Source: Parasphingorhabdus flavimaris (GTDB taxonomy: Bacteria > Pseudomonadota > Alphaproteobacteria > Sphingomonadales > Sphingomonadaceae). Taken from it: a DNA stretch of 64,000 bases. Below the pieces are notes generated by a model. It saw only the letters and a list, made by a program, of their open reading frames with translations. It did no database searches and had not been told where the DNA came from. This document shows positions 46,501 through 59,727 of this stretch, piece after piece; positions within the stretch are counted from its first letter, which is position 1; the number at the start of each line of letters is the position of its first letter. A program made the translations under genes and the position numbers. Location: assembly GCF_013371215.1 (NCBI RefSeq), contig NZ_JABWMH010000004.1:310001-374000 (forward strand). Reading direction: 5' to 3'.

Positions 46501-47229
46501 ATGACAAAGGCAAGTAGCACGATCAATCCGGCGGAAGCCGCGCATTTTGGCACTCTCGCGGCGGAATGGTGGGACCCGAAGGGCAGTTCGGCGATGCTGC
46601 ACCGTCTCAATCCTGTGCGCCTGGCCTATATACGCGAGGCGATTGACCTGCATTTTGACTGCGATTCAAGCCAGCTCAGGCCGTTGGCAGGAAAGAAAGC
46701 GCTCGACGTCGGCTGCGGCGCGGGCCTGCTTTGCGAGCCGCTGGCACGGATGGGCGCCAAGGTCACCGGCCTCGATGCCGCACCGGAAAATATCGCTGCG
46801 GCCAGGGCGCATGCAGAACCGCAGGGGCTGGACATCGACTATCGCAACGAGGCGATCGAGAATTTCGGCGGCAGGGACCATGATCTGGTGACGTCGCTGG
46901 AGGTGCTCGAACATGTCGACGATCCGCAGGCCTTCATTGATGGTCTGGCAAAGGCTCTGGCCGATGACGGCCTGATGATCATCTCGACGCCCAATCGCAC
47001 CGCCATGTCGAAACTGCTGCTGGTCGAACTGGCCGAGATTACCGGACAAATCCCGCGCGGCACCCATCATCATGACCAGTTTATCACGCCGGAAGAGCTG
47101 GAGAAGATGCTCGGCAACGCCGGTCTGCAGGTTACCGATTCCACCGGCCTGTCCTACAGCCCGGCGAAAGGCTTTGCGCTGTCCGACAATCTGAAGCTCA
47201 ATTATCTGATGACGGTGGTCAAGGCCTGA
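46501..47229 (+). CDS. ubiG: bifunctional 2-polyprenyl-6-hydroxyphenol methylase/3-demethylubiquinol O-methyltransferase
   Basis: 242 residues. SAM-dependent O-methyltransferase performing both O-methylations in ubiquinone synthesis. Motif I KALDVGCGAGLLCEPLARMG, post-I VTGLDAAPENIAAARAHA, FDLVTSLEVLEHV-type motif (DLVTSLEVLEHVDDPQAFID), and the UbiG-specific EWWDPKGSSAMLHRLNPVRL start and GTHHHDQFITPEELEKML. Single gene, divergent from lysC. Confidence 0.95.
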   Translation: MTKASSTINPAEAAHFGTLAAEWWDPKGSSAMLHRLNPVRLAYIREAIDLHFDCDSSQLRPLAGKKALDVGCGAGLLCEPLARMGAKVTGLDAAPENIAAARAHAEPQGLDIDYRNEAIENFGGRDHDLVTSLEVLEHVDDPQAFIDGLAKALADDGLMIISTPNRTAMSKLLLVELAEITGQIPRGTHHHDQFITPEELEKMLGNAGLQVTDSTGLSYSPAKGFALSDNLKLNYLMTVVKA

Positions 47230-47268
47230 CCGGCGGCCAGTCCCGTGAATGGCGCACAGCGAATATCG

Positions 47269-47940
47269 CTAGAAATCCACTTTTTCATAATGTGGCGGCG
47301 GTGCGATCACTTCCATCCGTTCGGACAATAGGGGCCGGAACGAAGGCCGCGATTTGAACATCGCGTACCAGGCCTTGGTCTGTTCGTGGCCGGCCCAGTC
47401 GATCGCGCCGAGATAATCGGCGACCGAAATCTGCGCGGCGGCGGCGAGGTCGGCGAGGCTCATCGTCGCCCCGGCCAGCCAGCTGCGGTGGTCGATCAGA
47501 TAGTCGATATAGTCGAGATGCGAATTGGCCCGGCGCATGGCCTCGCGCAGCACCTTGGCGTCGGGCGGTTCGCGCCGGATCAGCCGCTTGTGCATCCGCT
47601 CGTGCAGCATCGGCGCGGTGACGTCGCCGTAAAATTGTTCGTCGAACCAGGCGACCAGCCGCCGGATCTCTGCCCGGTTGACCGCCGTGCCGTTGATCAT
47701 CGGGACTTTTTCGACCGTTTCCTCGATATATTCGCAAATCGCGACGCTATCGACGAGGTGGATGTCGCGTTCGGCATGTTTCATCACCGGGGTCCGTCCG
47801 GTCGGGTTCATCGACAGAAATTCGTCGCGCTGATCCCACGGTGATTCGCGCACCAGCTCATAGCCGACCGACTTCTCGCCCAGCAGCAAGCGGACTTTAC
47901 GGGAAAACGGACATAGGGGGAATTGGTACAACTGCCACAT
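47269..47940 (-). CDS. fzlA: FzlA-like glutathione S-transferase fold protein
   Basis: 223 residues with the two-domain GST fold (LYQFPLCPFSRKVRLLLGEK at the start, SLADLAAAAQISVADYLGAI in the helical domain). The features point to FzlA, the FtsZ-binding division protein of alphaproteobacteria, rather than to a detoxifying GST: a Trp at residue 35 in ESPWDQRDEFLSMNPTGRTP and a conserved acidic C-terminal end PPPHYEKVDF, both resembling the parts needed for FtsZ filament curvature in Caulobacter. A conventional GST role cannot be excluded. Convergent with ubiG. Confidence 0.65.
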   Translation of the reverse strand: MWQLYQFPLCPFSRKVRLLLGEKSVGYELVRESPWDQRDEFLSMNPTGRTPVMKHAERDIHLVDSVAICEYIEETVEKVPMINGTAVNRAEIRRLVAWFDEQFYGDVTAPMLHERMHKRLIRREPPDAKVLREAMRRANSHLDYIDYLIDHRSWLAGATMSLADLAAAAQISVADYLGAIDWAGHEQTKAWYAMFKSRPSFRPLLSERMEVIAPPPHYEKVDF

Positions 47941-48024
47941 GCACTTCGCTTAATCCCGATTGGACGCCGGGGGAAGGGACTTGATGCATTGGTGAGCGAA
48001 TTTTACCGCCAGATCGGGACAGGC

Positions 48025-48360
48025 CTAGTCCGGCTGATAGATGGCCAGCCGGTTGCCCGCCGGATCCAGGCATTCAAATCGCCGTCCGCCGGGGAAGGCG
48101 AAAATCTCTTTGACGATTTCGCCGTTCGCGGCCTTGACCTGTGCGAGCGATGCTTCGAGATCATCGGTCTCGAATGTCGGCATCGGAGCAACCGGCTCGG
48201 AACCTGCTGCAATGCCGATTTGCACCGGTCCGCCTTCGACCGCGGCATATTCCGGACCATAGTCGGTGAAGGCAAAGCCGAAGGCCTGTTCATAAAATGC
48301 CTTGCTGGCGGGCAGGTCACCGGCTTTCATTTCGAGATAATTGGGGGTGATTTTGGGCAT
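48025..48360 (-). CDS. VOC family (glyoxalase-like) protein
   Basis: 111 residues from the ATG at 48360. One vicinal-oxygen-chelate module: PNYLEMKAGDLPASKAFYEQ, AFGFAFTDYGPEYAAVE and the ending FECLDPAGNRLAIYQPD. Such proteins are glyoxalase, dioxygenase or antibiotic-resistance folds; metal ligands and substrate cannot be assigned. It sits downstream of gltD-DUF2059-gltB on the same strand, 84 bp from gltB. Confidence 0.85.
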   Translation of the reverse strand: MPKITPNYLEMKAGDLPASKAFYEQAFGFAFTDYGPEYAAVEGGPVQIGIAAGSEPVAPMPTFETDDLEASLAQVKAANGEIVKEIFAFPGGRRFECLDPAGNRLAIYQPD

Positions 48361-48444
48361 GGTTCCGCTTCCTTGTTTCGCACCGATTCGAGACGATGCC
48401 ATCATAGGGAATGGGCAGATCAAAACAAGAACATATAGACAGTC

Positions 48445-52971
<4,527 letters not shown>

Positions 52972-53023
52972 TCGGTTTCTCTCTTGGTCCGGCTGAAGGC
53001 GTTTCGGCCTCCGCGATCACCTG

Positions 53024-53734
53024 TTAAAATTCTTCCGCCATGCTGGCGTCGCTGTCCTCTTCGGGATATTCCGCACCCTTTGGCGGCGGCAAATGGGCGG
53101 TGGCTTCCTCGACCTTTTCCATGATCGCCGGCATCGCCTGCATCATCTCGGGCACAAAGCTCATCATCGACTGCATCATTTCCGGATCGACAAAGACCAT
53201 CATATAGTCGCGTGCGAAGGCACCACCGGTTTCGGTCGCGAAAAAGGCGTTCATCTCAGCGAGCTGATCCGCCGTAAATTTCCGGGCGTAGATATTGGCA
53301 AGGCTTTTGCGCAGCGCCGGCTCCATGCTGGTCATCAGGTCGACCATCTCGTTGGTCATGACCCTGGTCGATATTTGCATCCGCTCCCTGAAATGCGGGT
53401 CTCTTTCCAGCATCATATCATTGATCGAGGCATCGCCGAGTTCATCGAGTTCTGGATCATCAATGCCCATGCCCTTCATCGTCTCCGCCATCGGCCGGTC
53501 GAAGCTCTGGCTGATGATACTGTCCATCATCTGGTCCATCGTGCCCTTCATCATCCGCTCATAGGTGCCAAGCGGGAAGAGATAGTCGACCGTGACCTTG
53601 GCCGCGGCGAGCCGGGCGGGGTCAATTGCTGGTTGTACAACATCCCCGACCGGCGCGGTTGAATCCTGCGCAATCGCGGGGCTGCTCAATGCCAGAGCCA
53701 AGGGGGCGGCAAAAGTTGCGAATAATATTTTCAT
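53024..53734 (-). CDS. DUF2059 domain-containing exported protein
   Basis: 236 residues. The ATG at 53734 is preferred over that at 53740 because GGAG lies seven bases upstream; a signal peptide follows (ILFATFAAPLALALSSPAIA). The DUF2059 core is LANIYARKFTADQLAEMNAF, FFATETGGAFARDYMM. Met-rich helical segments precede it and an acidic tail ends it. DUF2059 proteins are periplasmic and of unknown role. The gene lies between gltD and gltB on the same strand with 20-52 bp gaps, and is probably co-transcribed with both. Confidence 0.85.
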   Translation of the reverse strand: MKILFATFAAPLALALSSPAIAQDSTAPVGDVVQPAIDPARLAAAKVTVDYLFPLGTYERMMKGTMDQMMDSIISQSFDRPMAETMKGMGIDDPELDELGDASINDMMLERDPHFRERMQISTRVMTNEMVDLMTSMEPALRKSLANIYARKFTADQLAEMNAFFATETGGAFARDYMMVFVDPEMMQSMMSFVPEMMQAMPAIMEKVEEATAHLPPPKGAEYPEEDSDASMAEEF

Positions 53735-53754
53735 GTTCATGCTCCATTCGCGGT

Positions 53755-55209
53755 CTAGGCCGCTACCTTTTCAGCCAGTTTCTTCTCGCGCAGAAACCGG
53801 TGCATATGTTCGGTCACGTCGCGGCCATCGCGAATGCCCCAGACGACCAGGCTGGCGCCGCGAACGATGTCGCCGGCGGCGAAGACGCCTTCCATATTGG
53901 TCATCATCGACTTGTGATCGACCCGCAACGTGCCCCACCGCGTGACCGACAGGTCCGGGCAGCCAAACAGATCGGGCAGGTCTTCCGCATCAAAGCCGAG
54001 CGCCTTGATCACCAGATCAGCCTCGAGAGTGAAATCGCTGGCCGGCTCGACTTCCGGCGAACGACGGCCGCTGGCGTCCGGCGCGCCGAGCCGCATGCGG
54101 TTGGCCCGGACCGCGGTCACATGATCGGTGCCCTCGATCGCCTTCGGCGCGGACAGCCAGACAAATTCGACGCCTTCTTCCTCGGCGTTGCGCACTTCAT
54201 TCTGCGAACCCGGCATGTTGGCGCGGTCGCGGCGATAGAGGCATTTGACCGATTTTGCACCCTGCCGGATCGAGGTCCGCACGCAGTCCATCGCGGTATC
54301 GCCGCCGCCGATCACGACGACATTCTTGCCCTTGGCATTATAGCGCCCATTGTCGAAATCGGGAACTTGATCGCCGAAACTCTTGCGGTTGGAGGCGATC
54401 AGAAAGTCGAGCGCCTTTTCGACCCCAGGCGCGCCGACGCCCGGCATCTGGATTTCGCGCGCCTTGTAGACGCCGGTGGCGACCAGGATTGCATCATGTT
54501 TGTCGCGCAGCTCTTCCAGCGTCGCGTCGCGACCGACTTCGAAATTCTCGTGGAAGTGGATGCCGCCATCCTTGAGCCGCTGCACCCGGCGCATGATCAC
54601 TTCCTTTTCCAGCTTGAAGCCCGGAATGCCGTAGGTCAGCAATCCGCCGGCGCGGTCGTGGCGGTCATAGACATGCACGTCGTAACCGGCGACGCGCAGA
54701 TATTCTGCGGCGGTCAGGCCAGCGGGCCCGGCACCGATGATGCCGACCGACTGGCCCGTTGGCCGGCCGGGCTGCAGCGGTTCGACCCAGCCTTCTTCCC
54801 AGGCGGTGTCGGTGATATATTTCTCGACAGAACCGATGGTGACCGCGCCATGGCCGGAAAATTCGATCACGCAATTGCCCTCGCACAGGCGGTCCTGCGG
54901 GCAGATGCGGCCGCAGATTTCCGGCATGGTCGATGTCAGATTGGACATTTCATAGGCTTCGCGCAGGCGGCCCTCGGCGGTCAGGCGGAGCCAGTCGGGG
55001 ATATGATTGTGCAGCGGGCAGTGGACCGAACAATAAGGCACGCCGCATTGCGAGCAGCGGGCGGCCTGTTCCGCGGCCTTGTCCGGCGCATAGCGGTCGG
55101 CGATCTCGCGAAAATCCTCGGCGCGGAGGCCGGGCTCGCGCTTCTCGGGATAGGCCTGGCCATCCTCGACAAATTTCAGCATTTCCAGTTTCTGCGGGCT
55201 TTTTGCCAT
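53755..55209 (-). CDS. gltD: glutamate synthase small subunit
   Basis: 484 residues. FAD-dependent beta subunit that feeds NADPH electrons to GltB. N-terminal Fe-S Cys clusters (CSQCGVPYCSVHCPLHNHIP and CGRICPQDRLCEGNC), FAD-binding GAGPAGLTAAEYLRVAGYDV and a second dinucleotide-binding VVIGGGDTAMDCVRTSIRQG. First gene of the locus, with the gltB partner downstream behind a DUF2059 gene. The 267-bp upstream region separates it from uppP and carries a 19-bp dyad. Confidence 0.95.
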   Translation of the reverse strand: MAKSPQKLEMLKFVEDGQAYPEKREPGLRAEDFREIADRYAPDKAAEQAARCSQCGVPYCSVHCPLHNHIPDWLRLTAEGRLREAYEMSNLTSTMPEICGRICPQDRLCEGNCVIEFSGHGAVTIGSVEKYITDTAWEEGWVEPLQPGRPTGQSVGIIGAGPAGLTAAEYLRVAGYDVHVYDRHDRAGGLLTYGIPGFKLEKEVIMRRVQRLKDGGIHFHENFEVGRDATLEELRDKHDAILVATGVYKAREIQMPGVGAPGVEKALDFLIASNRKSFGDQVPDFDNGRYNAKGKNVVVIGGGDTAMDCVRTSIRQGAKSVKCLYRRDRANMPGSQNEVRNAEEEGVEFVWLSAPKAIEGTDHVTAVRANRMRLGAPDASGRRSPEVEPASDFTLEADLVIKALGFDAEDLPDLFGCPDLSVTRWGTLRVDHKSMMTNMEGVFAAGDIVRGASLVVWGIRDGRDVTEHMHRFLREKKLAEKVAA

Positions 55210-55319
55210 GCGAGACGCTCGTTTCCGGTAGTTTTGATTAGGGTCACAGGCCCGTTTGCGCGGACCACAAGAGTGAAATAACCCAGAAAGGAGCCAGAGT
55301 CACGGATAAATTGCCAACA

Positions 55320-55338
55320 AGGACAGTATATATGTCCT
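55320..55338. promoter_or_regulatory. 19-bp dyad between gltD and uppP
   Basis: AGGACA and TGTCCT arms (6 bp each, perfect) flank the AT-rich centre GTATATA. It lies about midway in the 267-bp divergent region, 110 bp upstream of gltD and 139 bp upstream of uppP. It has the look of a dimeric repressor operator; the regulator is unknown. Confidence 0.35.
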
Positions 55339-55476
55339 ATTATGCCTCAAATGGAATCTTATTCAACCTGCTTCCGGCTTTTTCGGCACAGATAGTATCG
55401 CATCGGCCATATATTTTCCTCACGACAACTGTCTGGTGAAACGCTATTGCGCGTCAAACCAACTTACGGGCTGCTC

Positions 55477-56271
55477 ATGACCTTCATCCAAATGCTGCTC
55501 CTCGCGATCGTGCAGGGCGTTACCGAATTTCTGCCGATATCCTCGTCGGGGCACCTGATCCTCCTGCCGGTCTTCACCGGCTATGCCGACCAGGGGCCGA
55601 TGATCGACATTGCCGTGCATGTCGGTTCGCTGCTCGCGATCATCACCTATTTTTTCAGGGACGTCTGGTCGCTGGGCAAGGGCGGCCTCGCCACCATCGG
55701 CATCGGCCAGGCCCCGGCCGAACGACGCTTGTTCTGGTGGATCATCATCGGCACGATCCCGGCGGTCATCGTCGGTCTGTTCCTCAAGACTGGCGGCTAT
55801 CTCGACGGTTTCCGCAGCACCACCTTGGTCGGTGCCAATCTGATCATCTACGGCATCCTGCTGGGCATCGCCGACCGTTTCGGACGGCAGGTCAAATCCT
55901 TCGAGCAGCTGACGCTGAAGGACGGTATCATCGTTGGCCTCGCGCAGGCGATGGCGCTCATCCCCGGCACCAGCCGTTCTGGCGTGACCATGACCGCAGC
56001 GCGGTTTCTCGGCTATAGCCGCGTCGAGGCGGCGCGCTTTTCCTTCCTGCTGTCGATTCCGGCGGTGGCTGGTGCCGGCGTGCTGATCATTCCCGATCTG
56101 ATGGGTGCCAGCACCGAATTGCTCAAGGAAGCGCTGATCACCGGCGCGCTGACCTTTGTCGCGGCTCTCGCCACCATGACCTTCCTGATGCGCTTTCTGC
56201 GCAAGGCCTCGATGATGGTTTTCGTCGTCTACCGCGTTGCCATGGGCATCGCGCTGCTCACGCTTTTCTAG
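55477..56271 (+). CDS. uppP: undecaprenyl-diphosphatase UppP/BacA
   Basis: 264 residues from the ATG at 55477. Integral membrane enzyme that recycles undecaprenyl diphosphate to the monophosphate carrier for peptidoglycan synthesis; associated with bacitracin tolerance. Signatures: GVTEFLPISSSGHLILLP near the start and the second catalytic loop ALIPGTSRSGVTMTAARFLG, with LLSIPAVAGAGVLI. Divergent from gltD and convergent with the NDUFA9-like gene, 4 bp apart. Confidence 0.95.
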   Translation: MTFIQMLLLAIVQGVTEFLPISSSGHLILLPVFTGYADQGPMIDIAVHVGSLLAIITYFFRDVWSLGKGGLATIGIGQAPAERRLFWWIIIGTIPAVIVGLFLKTGGYLDGFRSTTLVGANLIIYGILLGIADRFGRQVKSFEQLTLKDGIIVGLAQAMALIPGTSRSGVTMTAARFLGYSRVEAARFSFLLSIPAVAGAGVLIIPDLMGASTELLKEALITGALTFVAALATMTFLMRFLRKASMMVFVVYRVAMGIALLTLF

Positions 56272-56275
56272 CGGC

Positions 56276-57223
56276 TCAGCTTGCCTTGGCGCGAGCTCCG
56301 AACCGGCCGTGGGCAGTATATTTTTCCATCCAGCCACTGGCGACCGCAGCGAGCGGTGTCGGCGCAACGCCAAAGGCATCCAGCCCCTTGGCGGTTGGCG
56401 CCACGACATTGTCTTTCTGCAGCATCTTGTACTGATCCGACGTGATCGGGGCACCGGGCAGCGGTCCCAGAACAGTCGCCATCATCTTGGCGGCAAAATC
56501 CGGGACATCGACAAAAGTGCGCTCGCGGCCGGTCATCGCGGCGATGCGGCGGTTGAGTTCGCCCATGCTGATCACTTCCGGACCGCCCAGTTCAAATGTC
56601 TGTCCGGCATATAGCGCAGGCTGGCTGAGCGCCTGCGCCACGACATCGGCGACATCGCCGACAAAGATCGGCTGGAATTTCGTCGCGCTGCCGATGACCG
56701 GCACGACCGGCAGCATCTGGATCATCGCGGCAAAGCGGTTGATGAATTCATCCTCGCGACCAAAGACGATCGAGGGTCTCAATATGATCGCGTCGGGAAA
56801 TGCCTCGAGCACCGCCCGCTCGCCTTCGCCCTTGCTGCGGCCATAGCGCGACGGTGAAGCGGTATCGGCGCCAATCGCGGACAGCTGGACCATGGTCTTG
56901 CAGCCGGCAGCAGCGGCGGCCTTGGCGACATTGCGCGCGCCGTCGACATGGATGCGGGTGAAATCGCCGTTGAGCACGCCGACCAGATTGACCACGGCAT
57001 CGCAGCCCCGGACCGCGCGGGTGACGCTGTCCGGCTTGGTGATGTCGGCGCTGGCAAACTGTGTCTGGCCGAGATTGCCCAGCGGCTTGATATGCATGGC
57101 GTTCTTGATATTGCGCTCGGCAATCCGCAACCGCGCACCGCGCGCCAGCAGCTCCTGGGCAACATAGCGGCCCAGAAAACCGCCGCCGCCAAATATGCAA
57201 ATCAAACGTCCATCGAGATCCAT
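56276..57223 (-). CDS. complex I NDUFA9-like NAD(P)-binding protein
   Basis: 315 residues from the ATG at 57223, favoured over 57229 by spacing to GGAAG. Extended/atypical SDR family: ICIFGGGGFLGRYVAQELLA (Rossmann GxxGxxG), NLVGVLNGDFTRIHVDGARN, and YGRSKGEGE (Tyr-x-x-x-Lys). The SDR subgroup related to the NDUFA9 accessory subunit of complex I is common in alphaproteobacteria; a chaperone or quinone-linked role is plausible, not shown. Convergent with uppP. Confidence 0.85.
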   Translation of the reverse strand: MDLDGRLICIFGGGGFLGRYVAQELLARGARLRIAERNIKNAMHIKPLGNLGQTQFASADITKPDSVTRAVRGCDAVVNLVGVLNGDFTRIHVDGARNVAKAAAAAGCKTMVQLSAIGADTASPSRYGRSKGEGERAVLEAFPDAIILRPSIVFGREDEFINRFAAMIQMLPVVPVIGSATKFQPIFVGDVADVVAQALSQPALYAGQTFELGGPEVISMGELNRRIAAMTGRERTFVDVPDFAAKMMATVLGPLPGAPITSDQYKMLQKDNVVAPTAKGLDAFGVAPTPLAAVASGWMEKYTAHGRFGARAKAS

Positions 57224-57479
57224 GTTCATCTTCCACTCATGCCTTGGTTTCCGCTTAGCCTCTGCCCCAGCGCGGCGGGCGAAGCAACAGCCGATTCTTT
57301 CCCCAGACTAGCATATTCCGCGCGATCTGGCAGCGCTTCTCCCTCCCCCGCGCCGCCGCGCCGACGGGGCACGGACATTTGTCCGATGAATCGCGATATG
57401 AATCATTGACAGCTCAGCCACCAAGAGGCTAATCGCCCGCCTCTATCAGGTGGTATCGAGACGATCACCGCCTGCATGG

Positions 57480-57566
57480 GCCCAGATGGCGGAATTGGTA
57501 GACGCGCTAGCTTCAGGTGTTAGTATTCGTAAGGATGTGGAGGTTCGAGTCCTCTTCTGGGCACCA
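57480..57566 (+). tRNA. tRNA-Leu (anticodon CAG)
   Basis: 87 nt with the CCA encoded. Acceptor arms GCCCAGA (57480-57486) and TCTGGGC (57556-57562) pair perfectly, followed by ACCA. The anticodon stem CTAGC/GTTAG closes a loop TTCAGGT with anticodon CAG, reading CUG. The long variable arm marks it as a class II (Leu) tRNA, and the T-loop TTCGAGT is standard. An integrase gene starts about 240 bp downstream, so its 3' end is a likely attachment site. Confidence 0.97.
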
Positions 57567-57654
57567 TTATAGCATTTCAGAACATACCATGAGATCTTGA
57601 CAAAGCGGCAGAAATCCGCCACTTATGAGTCATTGTTAGTCCTATAAGGTCCGG

Positions 57655-57777
57655 TAAGATTTGATAACAGCCAAGCCGGTTTTGGGGGCAGCTTGGGGGC
57701 AAGTGAGCTATTTTCGATTTAGTCAGATTAGTTGATCTGCCCCCAAAACCGGCTTGGCTGTTATCTTAAAAATCTTA
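57655..57777. repeat. 29-bp perfect inverted repeat with three TTGGGGGCA boxes
   Basis: Arms 57663-57691 and 57737-57765 are perfect reverse complements; each is extended outward by 8 more matching bases (57655-57662 and 57770-57777) after a 4-bp offset. The 45-bp centre is AT-rich. TTGGGGGCA occurs twice directly (57682-57690, 57693-57701, 11 bp apart) and once inverted (57738-57746). The layout fits arm-type integrase-binding sites next to the integrase promoter. Confidence 0.8.
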
Positions 57778-57804
57778 TCTGGACTTCGAACGAGGAGCCC
57801 TGTC

Positions 57805-59082
57805 ATGGCCTTTACCAATATCGCGCTCAATGCGCTCAAACCGGCAAAGAAATCTTACAAACGATCGGATGGGGGCGGATTGTATATTGAGGTTATGCCA
57901 AATGGCTCAAAGCTTTGGCGCTTTAAGTACCGCCTCCACGGCGTTGAGAAACGCCAATCCATGGGAAAGTTCCCCGAAGTCTCGCTCGCCGACGCGCGCA
58001 AGCGTCGCGATGAGGCAAAAGCATTTATCAGCACTGGCCGCGATCCGGCAATCGAACGCCGCCAAGCTAAACTAGTAGCAGCGCTTAGCGCCGAGACCAC
58101 ATTTGGCTTAGTAGCGCGCGAGTTCATCGAGATAAAAATGGCAGGCGAAGGGTTGGCCCAGTCAACTATCGAGAAAGCCCTATGGTATCTTGAACAGCTT
58201 GGACCGCTGCAGCCGCTGCCTGTCGGCCAAATCAGGCCAGCCGATGTGCTCGCCGTCCTGAAGCGTATCGAAGCTAAGGGTAAGTATGAGACTGCAAGGC
58301 GTTGCCGTTCCTTTGTCAGCCGGGTTTACCGCTATGCAGTGGCCACACTGCGCGCTGAGAATGATCCTGCAGCTGTGCTTCGCGGGGCGCTGCGCAGCCC
58401 TAAGCCTAAACACCATGCTGCTTTTGAAAAGCCAGAATAGGTCGCTGGTTTGCTTCGCGCAATCGATGAATATCCCGGGCATCTTATTACACGGATTGCC
58501 ATGCAAATTGCACCCCATGTAATGGCCCGGCCGGGCGAGCTTCGCATGGCAAATTGGGAAGAGTTCAATCTGGAAGCTGCAGAATGGCGCATTCCTGCTG
58601 AACGAATGAAGATGCGCAAACCCCATATGGTGCCGCTGTCACGGCAGGTTATCGCTTATCTGCGTGAGCTTGCCCCGCTGACGGGTCCCACTGGCTTCGT
58701 GTTCCCAGCATTCCATACTTGGAAGAGACCAATGAGCGAAAACACGATGAACCAAGCGCTTCGACGCATGGGCTACAGTAAGGATGAAATGACTTCCCAT
58801 GGATGGCGTTCAACTGCGTCTACATTGCTCAATGAATGCGGCAAATGGAACGCAGACGCGATCGAGCGATCACTAGCGCACACCGAGCGCAACGCAGTTC
58901 GCGGCGCCTATAATCGCGGAAGCTATTGGAATGAGCGCGTCGATATGCATCAATGGTGGAGTGACTATCTCGATCAGCTTCGCGGTGGCGGCCAAGTGGT
59001 CTCATTCGGTCCAGAGCCGATCGAAGAGGCCGGGAATGTTGTCAGTCTTTCGGGGCGGCGAGAGCGTCGCACGCATGTCTGA
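57805..59082 (+). pseudogene. P4-type tyrosine recombinase/integrase with an in-frame amber stop
   Basis: A single 426-codon frame interrupted only by TAG at 58438-58440, between FEKPE and VAGLLRAIDEYPGHL. Ignoring that codon it is a full P4-like integrase: DUF4102 N-terminal domain (KKSYKRSDGGGLYIEVMPNG), core-binding domain, and the catalytic domain with RPGELR (first Arg), SHGWRSTAS (HxxR), SLAHTERNAV (His) and Tyr in GAYNRGSYW. The ATG at 57805 has CGAGGAG upstream. Family members normally have a codon for Glu/Lys or similar where the stop is. It is probably inactive unless amber is suppressed. It lies 238 bp after tRNA-Leu. Confidence 0.85.
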
Positions 59083-59638
59083 CCGCGCTAACAATCAACT
59101 CGATTGGCAGCTTTCTGAACGAGGTCGGCGAGAAATTTTGCGTCGTTGGCCCAATATTCAACTGAGCGCTCTCGAAGAAGCTGCGCGTCTCTTTCGTATC
59201 GATATGAGCATTCACGAAGAGAGCGGGGATAAGATGTGGGAAGACGAGATGGCGCGTCTAGCAAAAACATCAACAGCGTTCTTAGAAGAGCTTGAGAACG
59301 CAAAATGGACTGTGTTTTCGTTCGGTCAGGTCACATTCGGTGCTCGCCGTCCATGGCTCCATGAACTAATGATCAAGATTTTGCGCGTCTTTGTAAAGAG
59401 ATCTGCTGGATATAACACCGGCGCTCAGCAGAACGATCGCCGTTTCGAACATGGTCCACGTGCAAACTTTATACTCGTGGTATTTAGGCAGCTCCAAGCG
59501 GCTGGTTATGGAGTAAGCGCCCGGGCAAACGACGACCTCGTACGAGTCTTGGATTTGCTGTTCTGCGAGTCAGGCCACGCTGTAAGTGATCCGCGCAAAA
59601 CAGTGGCCCACGTGCTGAAAGGCGTGGGAGCCGATTGA
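59075..59638 (+). CDS. unknown protein following the integrase
   Basis: 187 residues from the ATG at 59075, which overlaps the integrase stop by 8 bp, so it was co-translated with it. I do not recognise a domain. It is helical, with charged segments (LSERGRREILRRWPNIQLSA, EEAARLFRIDMSIHEESGDK) and a central Arg/Lys-rich stretch. No signal peptide or membrane span. A role in element maintenance or regulation is only suggested by position. Confidence 0.65.
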   Translation: MSDRANNQLDWQLSERGRREILRRWPNIQLSALEEAARLFRIDMSIHEESGDKMWEDEMARLAKTSTAFLEELENAKWTVFSFGQVTFGARRPWLHELMIKILRVFVKRSAGYNTGAQQNDRRFEHGPRANFILVVFRQLQAAGYGVSARANDDLVRVLDLLFCESGHAVSDPRKTVAHVLKGVGAD

Positions 59639-59727
59639 TCATACTGAAGGGATTGGTTCCCTAGGTGACTGTAGACGTTCTTGGCAGTTTGTTGGAAGCT
59701 ATAGGCGTTCATCAGCAAGGAAGTGTT

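Noticed and set aside
44567-46504. 645-codon plus-strand open frame
   Set aside because: Shadow of nitronate monooxygenase and lysC, both well supported on the minus strand.
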